Shown here: positions 47,501 to 58,756 of the stretch, piece after piece
Position numbering within the stretch: the stretch's first letter is position 1
How the letters are laid out: each line of letters opens with the position of its first letter
From: Anthostomella pinea
Lineage: Eukaryota; Ascomycota; Sordariomycetes; Xylariales; Xylariaceae
Direction of reading: 5' to 3'
Length of the DNA: 64,000 bases
NCBI GenBank assembly: GCA_963556695.1
Contig: CAUWAG010000018.1
Location: forward strand, 1,674,001 to 1,738,000
Program-made: the position numbers and the translations under genes
Notes under the pieces: generated by a model
What the model was told of the DNA's origin: nothing
The model's database searches: none
The model's input: only the letters and a program-made list of their open reading frames with translations

Positions 47501-49212
47501 AGCAGCCACAATGAGATATAATCATAGATAATCACTGACAAGTCAGCAGCAAATAGACACCAAATCCTGGACTGTATGTGGGTATACAAGTACAAGTTCG
47601 ACAAGCACGGCTTTTTGAACAAGTGCAAAGCACGCTTCGTGGTTCGCGGTGACCAGAAGAATAAGAACATCTATGAGGATACTTACGCATCTACTCTTAC
47701 AGGCAGATCTTTTAGAGCCCTCATAGCAATTACAGCCCGCTTCAATCTTGAGCTCATTCAATACGATACCGTCAACGCTTTTATTAACGCGGACCTAGAA
47801 AAGGAAGTCTTCATGAAAATACTATAAGGGCATCATGAACAAAGAAAGGTCCTCTTACTAAAGAAGGCTCTATACGGACTATAGCAATCTCTTTTGTTAT
47901 AGCAAAAGCATTTCATTAAAACTCTTATAGACCTTAGCTTCAAACCAGTCGCTCACAAACCCTGTTGCTTCACAAAGAATGGCATGATTATCTTCTTCTA
48001 TGTGGATGATATCGTGATAGCCTTTAAAGAACACCATCAGAATACTATAAAAGCGGTCACAAAGAAGCTCAAAGCTATCTATAATCTGACAAGAGGAGAG
48101 CCACTACAGTGGTTCTTAGGGATAGAGATCATTAGGGCACAAAAATAGTGGCTCATCTGGCTGTCTCAAGCCTCATATATCGACAAGATTACAAGCCATA
48201 TTGATCATAACAAGAAGTGCCCAGAAATCCCTATAAAGCCTCAAGAACTTCTCCCAAGCGACGAGCTTGCCTCGCCAGCCACAATCAACAGATACCAAAA
48301 GAAGATCGGATCGATCCTGTACGCAGCGGTGATCATACAACTCGATATCTTCTTCGCTGTCTCTTGGCTTTCACGCTTTAACACTAACCCAAATAATTTA
48401 CATGCTGCTGCCGCAGAGTACCTATTAGAGTACCCGAAGGGTACCAGGTCTTTTGCTTTTCAATTGGAGGGTGAAGATCTGCTTGAAACATAGAGCGGTG
48501 CGTTATTTGCTGACAACTGCCTCGACCAAAAGAGCTCATAAGCATATATGATGAAGCTATTTAAAGGCATTATTGGCTAAAGAGCGAACAAACGGGACAC
48601 AGTGACAACCTCAATAACAGAGGCAGAACTGTTATCACTTGCTCAAACAGCTAAAGAAGTGATATTTGTTTTACGCCTCTTTAGAGAAATTAGCGTATCC
48701 TTGGACTGTCCAACTCTCCGGATCTGGTATGACAACCAACAGACCATCAAGTTGGTACAGTAGGACCTCCAAACACTTCAAACAAAGCTTAAGCATGTTG
48801 ATATCTATAACCACTGGCTAAGAGAAGCTCAACACAACAGGAAGATAGACGTCGAGTACATCCGGGATGAAATGATGCTTGCAGACGGCCTGATCAAGAC
48901 GCTGCCGGCACCAAAGTTCAAGACATTCAAGGAGCAAGTGAGGCTGACAGATATCTATGAGAGACTTGCAGCCCGCAAGCTACAAGAACTTAAAGATGAC
49001 TTCGAACAGGAAGAGCAACAGACTGAATGCTCAGGAACAACCTCAATGGAAGGAGTTATTCCTGGGGGGGTGTGGGGGGGTATTGAATGGGAGCCAGAGA
49101 TAGACACCGGAAGATCTCCAGTGGGGCAGAGACGCACAGGGCATCTGACCTACCAAGAAGACAGATGATCAATCTCTGCACGCAGAGCAGAACAATTGAT
49201 AGTATCAATCAA
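44568..49212 (+). mobile_element. Ty1/copia LTR retrotransposon, degenerate
   Basis: The domain order is that of copia. Gag (from about 44580) carries a zinc knuckle, CKGCYCKGHHFTEC (about 45125-45166). The protease remnant reads DSSTTLHIFNVITRFNNF (about 45439; the usual DSG is DSS). The integrase has an HHCC zinc region (HWRLGHP...CDGCGKAK) and a core (LSIDFLDLEKD, then DNHIRIEPSAPHTQDQNGGA). Reverse transcriptase has WVYKYKFDKHGFLNKCKARF, LIQYDTVNAFINADL and FFYVDD (about 47575-48030). RNase H follows (GSILYAAVI, ITEAELLSLAQTAKE). Numerous in-frame stops, mostly TAG where Gln or Trp is expected, break every domain. A G-rich polypurine-like tract (49063-49080) is followed by a possible 3' LTR of about 130 bp ending CAATCAACA (about 49212). 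No matching 5' LTR was found. Confidence 0.88.
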
Positions 49213-50548
49213 CATCAGTGTATTCAATAGGTGCATCTCCAGATCTTTCTTTTCCTTCAACCAGAGTTCGTTATACGTCGATAGTTAAGAAGGGTCCCTG
49301 TATCCTTGCAATATATTTACGGAATTATGACACTAGGGCATGGATCAACCTGCCGTCCGATCAGTCACGTGCTCAGTGGCGTGACCCGGGGACCATGGGG
49401 ACCATTGCTAGACCTGATGGATGGTAGAACCATCACAGTAATAGCATTAATACGCTTATTATTAAGCTTTGAATATATTTTTAGTTTATTTTCTTAGTGC
49501 TAGCAAAGAAAGTTTTGTATATCATAGCTTTTTAAATGATTTAATTTTTTTAAAAATTGAAATTTTAGCAGATAATAAACTTAACATTGCTATAAATTAA
49601 CGCATAGCCGGCTTTTTTTTTAATATAAAATCTTTAAAACTAATTTTTTTTAAAGGGCTTAACTTTTAAGTATGAAAATGCTCTTCTTATACTATATTAA
49701 TTGAACGCATCGTAATGCCGTTTACTTTTTAATAATAATAAGTCTTTGTGAAATTCTAGAAGGGTCATAAGCCTTAGGGGTGTGAGCGGTCGCTGCAAAC
49801 GTTGTTATCATTCTCAAGTATGCTCGGCAGGGCTAATCTACAGCTAAATACTATACTGCACCATGCCAGGGTAGATCCACTGTTCCTTGACAGCCCCTTA
49901 GTGGGTACTGCACCTAAGGGCACCATATCTGGTATCTAACATCTGACAGTCTTATAAAAAACAAGCTATCGTTTATAATAGCTATTACTTTTATAAGGTT
50001 TTTTTATATATATAAAAGAAGCATTTTATCGTATCAAACCCGCTATTATTTATATAAAAAACCAGCAAGTGTGATAGATCAACTATCTATCAGGTAGTTG
50101 GTAGGGCAGACATGTTGCCGCCGCACAGAAAGCTAGATAATTGTGGGTCGGGATTTAGGATCTATCCCACCACCAGATTGAGCTGGTGCTGCAGATCTTT
50201 CTTCCACTCCTCACCAAAGTATTTTTGTTCAACAGAGGTCATTGCTGGGCATCTTCGTCCAAACCTTCTCCTTGCCCCGTGACAGCAAGACTTTTATTAA
50301 ATAGGAAATAATAAAGAGCACGGGTCTTATCACCCTTTAAATTAAACCCAGAAGTACCAACTTTTGACCCTTTCCACGGACTATCTCGCAGCAGCAGACT
50401 TAATAAAATTTACTTTAAAAAAAACCCCCAAAAAACCCGATTTTATTACCGTACTTACGGTATCTAGGGCTTTGTTGCCGATAGAGATGTATATAAGTAA
50501 ACATTGTAATATTAGGTGTAAAATGTGTCCCACTTAGGGGCTGTCCCA
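49213..50548. other. AT-rich non-coding tract
   Basis: Base composition changes sharply. 49440-49740 and 49930-50080 are dominated by A/T runs and TA words (TTTTTTAATATAAAATC, TATATATATAAAAG). 50280-50470 is similar. No coding remnant is recognisable. In this context it is most simply an old RIP-saturated repeat between the copia element and the truncated gene that follows. Confidence 0.6.
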
Positions 50549-53077
50549 CTTGGGGGTCCCCGCCGTTATTTATCAGCCAGCAACAATCAAGAAGGATAAC
50601 TTCAACGTTCTTATCTATGGTGACGATGGCCATGACAAGGGTTGCGATGGCGCAGATGGCTTCCTCAAACTCAACCTTGCCGGGTCGATGAGCAATGCCA
50701 TGCGATTTGGGTTTACCCTCATGGGCAAAATCCAGCCATACGGGTTGGAAGAAGCGTACGGATACTTTGATTCGGATCTCTATATGTCAGCCCAGCTTTC
50801 CTTCGATGGCAGGGGGACATTGGATATTAACAACGGCGATGGCGTCTTAAGGGACCTGCTCTCCAGCCCTTTTACGGCCTATGAAGCTTCACACCCCGGC
50901 ATTGTCTCCTTCTCCCCACAGCTCAACGCCGAAGTGTCACTCGTCGGCCGGGTGTGATCGATGGAAAATTTGACGTCAGCTTTGAGCCAGGGTCGTCCAA
51001 GACCTTGAAGACCAATGTTCCGCCGGGCCTGGGTGCCTTCATAGGGGACATCCTCGATAACAAGCTTGACAAGGCAGTCGATGGAAAGTTTTCAGTTCAG
51101 AATGCCTCGCTCGACACTGTGTTCGCCGTGAACCTCAACCTAGAAGCGACTATGCAATTGAAGATATTTGGGTACGAGACCTCAATTCAGGATGCAGGTG
51201 CCGAGATAACTACGCGGGTACCCCACTCGATCCGTCTGGTGGGCGACATGGGCACTGGGTCACCAGGAATCATGAACGCTCCTCAACATGCCTCGGCCGA
51301 CATTATACAAAGAGGCACAGTGAAAGACGGCTGGGATGACGGCGCGACGCATCTTCTCGGTTCTCGGCCCAGCCAGTCCCTTTTATTTACGGGTGGGGAC
51401 GAACCAGACGAGAGGGAGGCCCCCGATATCAATGGCTATGCAGTTTTCGGTGTTAGGAACTTCATGACATGCTCTAGTGCATCCTTCACTGGCGAACTGG
51501 TTTGCTACTACGACATTTACAATGGAACAGATGACGAAGATCCAGGTGACGAAGACCCCGACGGCGGCCCGATTACACATTTAGGCGTGAGTATCTGGAG
51601 CCATTCAGCGAGGAAGAGATCAAGACATATCAATTTCTTGCAAAGCGAGCCGCCGGTCCGACTGGTGGCAATGCTGATACATATCCCATCCCCGGATATG
51701 TACCAAACGTGAATCCCAACACCGCAGTTGACGAGTTCGAGTTCCACACACCTACGTACCCAGCCGGCAACAATTGGGACGCACTCGACGAGTCAACAGG
51801 TCAGTCAAGACAAGCATTTGACCTTTTTATTCTGACAAAGACTATGCAGGCCGAAACGAGCGATACGCTCCTGCCAACCCAGCCAATTGCTTGGACACGA
51901 CAGTGACGGCCAATGGAGTCCAAGGAGTCAACTATGATCGAATGAATTCCGATCACGTGGATGATAGATCCATTTTCCCGGGCGATGAGGCAGTCTTTTT
52001 TCAAAGCGGCAAGTTCATGACATGCATTAAACCTGGTTGTGACTCCGTTCCTAGCTTGGCTGATCTGTTGTCTCTCAGGTATGCTCGATATGGCAAATGG
52101 AATCACTCACACAAGCACAAATGATCTGATGACATTCGAAAACTTGCTCAACTACTTCGCCGCTGACTACAGGGCGTGGGTTCCGACACATGTCGAGCCC
52201 AACGCCCCTCCAGGGTCTGCATCCGGCAACGTAGCAGATGCGATGGGTTCCACTACCAATCCAAGCTCAATGGTGAACCTGGAAGAGTCCCTGAACGTGA
52301 GTACTTTGAGACAATGCACCATTCCCACCCTGCCATAAACGACGTGCCGGCTGACACCTTCTGCCGACTACAGCAGCTCAAAGGACGCATGTACACAACA
52401 CAAGGCCGAGCCGCGGCTCAAAGCGTATGGGACAGTTGGATGGAGAATCCAAGCCAAACGAATGCCGAGGCAGCCTTCTCCAGCGTACGAGAGATTCTCT
52501 ACATGTTTAATTACATGAACCAAATTCAAAACTTCCGGCAAAAGGTTTTTGATGATAGGCAAGCTGCGTTGGTAGAGTTCGACGACTTATACTCAAGGGC
52601 ATGTACATTCTTTTCCCCCTTATTGCGTGTTGGCTTTCATCAGCATTTGTTATCATTCTTTCGGCTCAGATGTTTGTGGACAGCTTCGCAAGCAGCAGAT
52701 ATAGCAAAGTGCGCAGAGCAACTTGATTTCGCGGCGATTAGTGCGCTTGCCCTCTCACGCATATACACAGAGTGTTCCCACCCCCGCCATCTTCCATACT
52801 GTTCCTCGGAATCGTATACCCAGCCCAAAAGCAAGAGGGCTCATAACAGAAGCAGACGTTCCCCCAGCGACCCGAGCGACTGGCAACACTCGACGCGGAG
52901 TTCCGTACCCTTTTGGACCAACGAGTCGTCAACTTCGCGACGGAGTATGTTACACGCAGTTTGGATGATATGGACAACTCGTATGGACCGCTAGCGCAGA
53001 ATCCGCGTTTGGCGAAGTTCGTCGTCGACGGGGTAGCGACTCTGAGGGCGAAGATAGCCACGGAGATTGTGTTATAA
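50549..53077 (+). pseudogene. C-terminal region of a large chitinase-like secreted protein, truncated and frameshifted
   Basis: The sequence starts abruptly next to the AT-rich tract, with no start region. It encodes beta-rich sequence: FNVLIYGDDGHDKGCDGADG, SPQLNAEVSLVG, GKFDVSFEPGSSKTL and DINGYAVFG. A helical C-terminus follows (LQQLKGRMYTTQGRAAAQSV, then DQRVVNFATEYVTRSLDDMD, stop 53075-53077). Introns remain at about 51800-51848 and 52030-52079. Frameshifts occur near 50950, 51565 and 52298, and the segment around 52600-52850 is also out of frame. To my knowledge such regions follow the GH18 domain in the large subgroup C chitinases of filamentous ascomycetes. The catalytic and LysM parts are absent, so the parent family is an inference. 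Confidence 0.55.
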
Positions 53078-53339
53078 GAAGGTTATCGAGGCTATGCAGA
53101 AACTCGTATATGGAGCCAGCATGTATCGTATCACTACTTATTGATTATGGGAGCTAACTCAGTTATACCGCGCACTCAAAACAAATAACTGCATGTGAGG
53201 CTGTTCCCCGTGAGTTTTGAGAAGATCACATTGTTCTTTGGTTTTTGTTTATATTGCACAAGTGACTCACGCAATGAGATCATTGTCTTTACCTATCGTA
53301 TGTGTGGGACGGCGCTGAACATGCAACGAACAGGTCACT

Positions 53340-53886
53340 GCTTGTTACGCAGACACTGTTCGCGCCAGCCGCGCTCGGCTGCCTCGTTGAGATCGAGAGA
53401 CGGGTGTCTGGACGATCTCGAGGCCGCCGTACCCAGCGTGGTCGTTGAATGTGTACACATCGAAGTAGTCGGGATCGCGCAATGAACCGAGCAGGTTCTA
53501 GGTGAAGAACTTCAGGTAGTTAGCCAACTTGGCTTATGAGCCACGCATATAACCTGGGTTGCCGGCGAGGGGTCCGTCGCGGCTCGTAGTCGAGGCGTTA
53601 TCGTCACCGCTGGTAACCATCGCCGTCCTCGTCGCCTTCTTCGTCGTCTTCCAATCTTCCCCATCTTCGGTTCATCTTCATCTTCCTCAACGCGCAAACT
53701 GCGGGGTGGGCAGTTGGTGATATAACAATATCACTTGTCGGGGTCCTTCCAGGTGGTCTTACAAACAGTATCGGCGTTGGCTGAGGCGCACACGGCCGCC
53801 CACCGCTTACTTCGTGGTGGCCTGTCGGTTGACGAGGTCTTGCTGGCTACGCAGTCGCGGGGTGCAGCGGCGCGTTTGGGGGGCAT
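53340..53886 (-). pseudogene. unknown fungal gene relic with two stops
   Basis: The 3' part reads GPLAGNPGYMRGS, stop, AKLANYLKFFT, stop, NLLGSLRDPDYFDVYTFNDH, AGYGGLEIVQTP: conserved-looking text interrupted by TAA (about 53537) and TAG (about 53504). The upstream frame from ATG 53886 (MPPKRAAAPRDCVASKT, then CASANADTVCKTTWKDPDK) and a later acidic stretch (VEEDEDEPKMGK) may be its 5' part. The C-terminal block resembles a domain seen in many Pezizomycotina hypothetical proteins; I cannot name it. Confidence 0.4.
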
Positions 53887-53977
53887 TGCGACGATATGAA
53901 TCTGTTCAGTTGGCACTAATTGGCATTCGAAAAGAAGCTGGTGTCCAAGGCAAGTCAAGTAGACCAGCAGGTAAGAC

Positions 53978-54686
53978 TTAGAAGTACCTAGGGAGGGCGA
54001 TAACTACGCGCCTTCGACCTTCGTCATGGCCGCCTTCTATTGAGTCCTGGCGGGGCAGCAAATCCGTCCTGAGAATCGAGTGGTAGCGCAACCACTCTCG
54101 AACATCGGCAAAAGGATGAGGATGCCAGAACTTCTTGTCGAATCCAGCCGCGCCAGCCATGGACCAGTCGTCGAACAGTGCAATGATGTGCGAGCCTCCG
54201 GCCAGCAAAGGGCCAAAGTGAAGGTACTCGTGCTGATGGTGATACAGCAGCCGTCGAGGGCCCTTACGAGGAAACGCCCGGTATCCCAGCGCAAATGCGA
54301 TCCTGTGCGCATCATACAACTTAACAAGATCCTTGGCCCAGACCGCCAGGATGACAACCTCCGCGCCGCCGTTGGCCATGATCCACTTCCGCCGACGCAC
54401 GGCGACGTTCCAGTCGCTGAAGAAGGATATGAACGGGGACGAATACTGGCTGTCCCAAGCCATGTGCCGGTCGAGGCCTCGCAAGCCGACGAGCTTTCTG
54501 GGCGTGAGGCTGCCGTCCTCGAAGTTCCAGTTTGGGGCTTCCTGGTCCGGAGCGAGGGCCGTGTTTGTTCATGACGCGGAAGAGAACATTGGGTCTTTCC
54601 GACTCACCGAGCAGCTGAGACGCTTCGGCCTTGGAGAGGTTAGGGCGCACGTTCGCGTGTTGGAGTTTCTTCGTCGGTGCCATCAT
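53978..54686 (-). pseudogene. DUF7587-like protein, frameshifted
   Basis: ATG 54686 opens a frame (KAEASQLLGESERPNVLFRV, MNKHGPRSG). It runs out of register near 54530, where a one-base slip restores APNWNFEDGSLTPRKLVG. The frame is then open to the stop at 53978: RHMAWDSQYSSPFISFFSDW, AEVVILAVWAKDLV, YDAHRIAFALGYRAF, HQHEYLHFGPLLAGG. The Leu-Phe-Arg-Val start, the W-Ser-Pro-Phe-Ile-Ser block and the H-x-H-E-Y-L-H segment fit the fungal DUF7587 family, whose role is unknown. The product would be about 235 residues if in frame. The single indel is the only obvious lesion. Confidence 0.55.
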
Positions 54687-55234
54687 TTGTTCAGCAAGGT
54701 ACAGGTGAGGTCAGACGTCCCGTAGAGGGAGTTGATGGGGCTAGATTCGGTCTGTTGAAGGGAGAAGAAGTGGCAAGTTGTTCCCAAGAAGTTGATTTTA
54801 CTAAGAAGGTGATCAAGACGAAGGCAGTTGTGTGCAACGAGTCACTGGGCAGAGACCTCCTAAGTTGCGAGCCGTTTGTCAGCAGCCATGTCGAAATACG
54901 TGTTCACGAACGCATGGGGGTATGATAAACCCCACGCAGCTCAGTTCGAGAACAGGCAGCCAGGAAAGGACGCCTCTTGGTATTGTAGCCCAGGGATATA
55001 CCTAGTAGATGTGAGCTGGTACCCCTGAAAGTGAGGCCTCTGCATATCACCTGCCCCAAATGGGCTGTTTGCTTTTTCGCAGCCGTTGGAGGATTTCGTC
55101 TGCAGAAGCATAAGCATGCACATGCACAAGGATAGAGAGATAGGGAAGAGGTAGAATGCGAGAGACAGTCTCAATTTCGCCATGTGACTACCATATTCAT
55201 GGATACTATTGGCCTGCAGCCATCACAGCCGTAT
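54687..55234. other. intergenic, no gene recognised
   Basis: This lies between the start of the DUF7587-like gene and the 3' end of the GET2-like gene. A short minus-strand frame at 54941-55183 has a hydrophobic N-terminus (LRLSLAFYLFPISLSLCMCM) but no other support. Confidence 0.35.
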
Positions 55235-56298
55235 CTATGATCTCAACAAGCAGCAAACGCCCAGCACAAAGATGCAGACCAACGCATCATTGCGCACAGT
55301 ACTGAGGATTTGCCCGTATCGCAATGAATGGCGCGCGTATCCTCCAACCGCACCTGGCAGGAAACCACTGATAGTCCACAGCCAGCCACTGGGCGGTGAT
55401 TTATTCTTGTCCAAGAAGTACCGCGACGTGAGCAACACCGCCTCGACAGTGGTGAACACGTAGAAAAAGTATGCTCGTGTCTGCTCGATGCTGTTCTCTC
55501 CGAACATGCCCGTGCTCTCGATGGCGGCGGTCTCCCGTTCAATCTTGGTGCCCGTGAATGTCGTCGCAAAGGCTGCGTAGAGCCCGAGTCCCAAGGCGAA
55601 GATTGCGTGCAGGATCCGCCAGAGGTTGGCCGTCTTGTTCGATGCTGCTTGCTGTGCTTGCTGCATGGGATTGGCGCCGCCGCCGCCTCCGCCGAATAGT
55701 GACTCCAAAGGCGTACCTGCGAAGGGGTTCGCGCCGCCCGCTCCGCCCGGCATACCTCCTGCCATCATCTTTGACATCATCTGCATCATCGGGTCTTGGT
55801 CCATACCCTCCATTCCTGCCATGCCCTCCATTCCCGGCATGGGCGAGCCGCCCATGAAGGGATCGCGGCCTGGTGGAGTGCCTGCTGGGGACGGACGGTT
55901 CAGACCCAGCATCATTTGTCGGAGCTGCCCTTCTGTGATATTGGCTGGATCGCCGGGTTGATCACGGGAGGCCGTCTGGGGTTTGTAGAAATGCTCAGAT
56001 ATATCCATCTCTTCCGGGTCGTCAGACGGGTCGCGTTGAATTGGCTGCTGCGTTGTGGCCGGTTCCGACGGTGGCTGCGGTGCCGGGTCTAGGCAAGATG
56101 ATCAGTTCAAGGCCACAAACGAACCAAGATGTGAGCGTTCTCACCTCTCTGGATGCCGCCTCCAAGACCCGTAATCTTGTTCAGGCGTGCTGCCCCTCCG
56201 GCTCTGATCTTGGCCTCTCGTCGCTCCTTGCGCAAGCGCGCCTGTTCGGTGGCTCGTGTAGATGCTGCATCTTCGGTCGACTGGACACCCTCCGTCAT
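55235..56298 (-). CDS. GET2: GET complex subunit GET2-like membrane protein
   Basis: Exon 1 is 56298-56145 (MTEGVQSTEDAAST). A 56-nt intron (56144-56089) leads to exon 2, 56088-55235, in frame, for about 335 residues. An ATG at 56361 would add 21 residues. The N-terminus has the basic helix that in Get2/CAML recruits the Get3 ATPase (RLRKERREAKIRAGGAARLN, KITGLGGG). A Pro/Gly/Met-rich linker follows (many GMEGM and MMQMM repeats). Three hydrophobic segments come next: LWRILHAIFALGLGLYAAFA, YFFYVFTTVEAVLLTSRYFL and LVCIFVLGVCCLL. Get1-Get2 form the ER receptor for insertion of tail-anchored proteins. The gene is divergent from GEP3 over a 253-bp shared promoter. Confidence 0.75.
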
Positions 56299-56551
56299 GG
56301 TTACAGGTGAGTCGTCTGGTGCGTAGAATGCGTGAAGGGTTTTGGTTGTGGTGGTGGTCAAGTAGTCGTACCAAGGTACAACTTGGAAGATGGATGACCT
56401 GGCGGCGGCGGCTGAGGGCAGCTTTCGGAGTTATGGCTTATCGATAGGGGACAACTCCAATCAACATCACTGCGCCAGAAATTTCTGGGAGAGCTCCCGA
56501 CCTTTCTTTGGTCTCCCCAAAATCTCACCTCTCTCTTTATCAAAAGGGACA
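56299..56551. promoter_or_regulatory. divergent promoter between GET2-like and GEP3 genes
   Basis: The start codons face away from each other and are separated by 253 bp. A direct TGGTGGTGG-type run lies near 56350. No clear TATA box is seen. Open frames continue upstream of both chosen starts, so the real spacing could be shorter. Confidence 0.5.
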
Positions 56552-58756
56552 ATGCACCGCGCGCTGGCTTCGAGATGGCTCAACAATGCGTTGAACATCG
56601 CCGAACGGCCCCGGCAGCTGGAGCTGCCTCTCTTCCTGTGCCCATCGGCCAGCTCGACACGGCGCATGTCAGCCCAGTGTGCAGTCGCATACTCGTCGAG
56701 AGTTCGCGCTTTACCGTGGAGGACGCCTAGGCGGTGCTTGCATTCGCATACGGCTGATCCGACGACGACAACAACCGCGTCACCGGTGCCGAGTAGTAAC
56801 ATACTCGAAACACCTATTCAAAGACGCAGACTACCGAAGCAATGCAGCGGCTGCGGTACCCTGTCGCAAACTTCACAACCCGATCAGCCTGGCTACTTCG
56901 ACCTCGGTCGCAAAGCGGTTCGAAGCTACATAGGCGCCGACCAGACCACCGATCGTTCCCGTGCCGAGGACAAGATCTATGAGGATGCGCTGAAGCACTT
57001 TGACCATAAGGAGCTGGAACATAAAGGGGTAGACGTGGAGGCACTGGCCATGAGTGTGGTTCCCTCCGAGACACGCCCACAGCAAACCCCGAAGAAGCCG
57101 CTCTGCGATAGATGTCATTTCTTGCTGCACAACCATACTGGGCAGTCAATATACCATCCAAGCATGGATTCAATCAGAGATACCCTCATGGAGTCTCCCT
57201 ACAAATATAACCATGTCTATCATGTCCTCGACGCTGCCGATTTCCCCATGTCCATTCTTCCGCAGATCTCGCAGCTGCTGGATACCATGCCCTTGCGAAC
57301 CAAAAATCGTAGGTCCAGAGCCGGCAAGTTCTACCATGGTCAGCAGACCGAGGTGAGCTTCATTATAACCCGGTCCGACCTCCTCGCCCCGACGAAGCCT
57401 CAGGTGGACACTCTGTTCCCGTATTTGCAAGACGTTCTCCGTGATGTGCTCGGTCGCTCGGGGAGAAACGTTCGCCTTGGAAACGTGAGAGCTGTCAGTG
57501 CCAAGAGAAGCTGGTGGACAAAAGAGCTCAAGGAAGACATCTGGAAACGCGGTGGGGCTGGCTGGATGGTTGGCAAGGCCAATGTTGGAAAGAGTCAGCT
57601 CTTCGAAGCTGTCTTTCCTAAGGGCAGGATGGACTGGGAACCGTCCAAACACCAAATCACGGTCGACATGCAAGCACGCACCGCGAGAGAGAACGCTCTG
57701 TCACCCCCAGAGACGGAGTCGGAAACGACCCCTGAGCCCGAAGAGGATGCTGAAGCCGAAGAGATGGACCCAAACGACAATACTGCAATGGACGAGTTCT
57801 CGCTCTTGCCCCCTGCACCGAAGGAGACACAATATCCGGAAATGCCGCTGGTCTCTGATCTGCCAGGAACGACAGCGTCCCCTATCCGAGTACCCTTTGG
57901 AAATGGACGGGGCGAGCTGATCGATCTACCTGGATTGGAGCGTACCGGCCTAGAACAGCACGTTAAGGAGGAGCATCGTCTGTCTCTAGTCATGCAGTCG
58001 CGCATCGTACCAGAGCAGTTGACCCTTAGACCGAGCCAGTCCCTGCTTCTGGGCGGTTTTATCCGCATCACTCCACGAGACCCTGCCCCCATCATGTTGA
58101 CGTATTCTTTCACACCTATTCAGCCTCACATATCGCGGACCGACAAGGCAATTGGTATCCAGGAGCAGACAGGCGAGGTCAATATCGACAACATTGCTGT
58201 ACCGGGCACAGGGGAGAAGACCAAGCTGGCCGGCTCGTTTGAGCTCAAGTGGGATGTGACGAAGCAGCGGACCGGTCCTCTGACTAGAAAGGACGCCGTC
58301 GGTCTGAAAGTGGAACGGTTACCATATCGTGTTCTCTCGACCGATATTCTGATTGAAGGAGTGGGATGGGTCGAGATCGTGGCTCAAATGCGCACCAAGG
58401 ACTTCTTCGCACCAAAGCCAGACGCAGAAGCAGTCCACAGGGCAAAACCTGAACCCGAAAGGAAACTGTCCTCTCTCGAACGGCTCGAGGCTCTCGCTGA
58501 AGTTCCACAGAGGCATAAAGCCCCGCCCGTGGAAGAGAAAGCACAGGGCGAGCCCAACTGGCCCATTGTGGATGTCTACAGTCCCGAGGGCAAGTTCATC
58601 TCGTGCCGCAGACCCATGAACGGCTGGATGCTGAACAAGCCGAGAGTGTCGGCTGCGTCGCAGAGGCAGAGGCCGCGGAAGAGCATGAAAGGGATGAAGA
58701 AGCTCGAGAAGCAGCGCAGGCGCGAGCGGGAGGCTGTCTCCGCTTCAACTGTATAG
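56552..58756 (+). CDS. GEP3: mitochondrial GTPase GEP3 (YqeH-type, circularly permuted)
   Basis: A 734-residue single-exon frame. I chose ATG 56552 because it gives an Arg/Leu/Ala-rich mitochondrial presequence (MHRALASRWLNNALNIAERP); the frame is open upstream to ATG 56390. A treble-clef zinc module has CSGCG at 98-102 and CDRC at 185-188. The GTPase motifs are in permuted order: VLDAADFP, then G4-like TRSD at about 273, G1 GKANVGKS at about 341-348, G2 in LPGTT at about 437, and G3 LIDLPG at about 456. An acidic insert separates G1 from G2 (EEDAEAEEMDPNDN). The C-terminal RNA-binding-like domain ends in a Lys/Arg-rich tail (RKSMKGMKKLEKQRRRERE). In yeast Gep3 acts in mitochondrial small-subunit ribosome assembly and interacts genetically with prohibitins. 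Confidence 0.9.
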   Translation: MHRALASRWLNNALNIAERPRQLELPLFLCPSASSTRRMSAQCAVAYSSRVRALPWRTPRRCLHSHTADPTTTTTASPVPSSNILETPIQRRRLPKQCSGCGTLSQTSQPDQPGYFDLGRKAVRSYIGADQTTDRSRAEDKIYEDALKHFDHKELEHKGVDVEALAMSVVPSETRPQQTPKKPLCDRCHFLLHNHTGQSIYHPSMDSIRDTLMESPYKYNHVYHVLDAADFPMSILPQISQLLDTMPLRTKNRRSRAGKFYHGQQTEVSFIITRSDLLAPTKPQVDTLFPYLQDVLRDVLGRSGRNVRLGNVRAVSAKRSWWTKELKEDIWKRGGAGWMVGKANVGKSQLFEAVFPKGRMDWEPSKHQITVDMQARTARENALSPPETESETTPEPEEDAEAEEMDPNDNTAMDEFSLLPPAPKETQYPEMPLVSDLPGTTASPIRVPFGNGRGELIDLPGLERTGLEQHVKEEHRLSLVMQSRIVPEQLTLRPSQSLLLGGFIRITPRDPAPIMLTYSFTPIQPHISRTDKAIGIQEQTGEVNIDNIAVPGTGEKTKLAGSFELKWDVTKQRTGPLTRKDAVGLKVERLPYRVLSTDILIEGVGWVEIVAQMRTKDFFAPKPDAEAVHRAKPEPERKLSSLERLEALAEVPQRHKAPPVEEKAQGEPNWPIVDVYSPEGKFISCRRPMNGWMLNKPRVSAASQRQRPRKSMKGMKKLEKQRRREREAVSASTV

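Noticed and set aside
54941..55183. Small minus-strand ORF with hydrophobic N-terminus as a secreted protein
   Set aside because: There is no mature-domain signature, and it lies in the 3' flank of the GET2-like gene with no splice or composition support.
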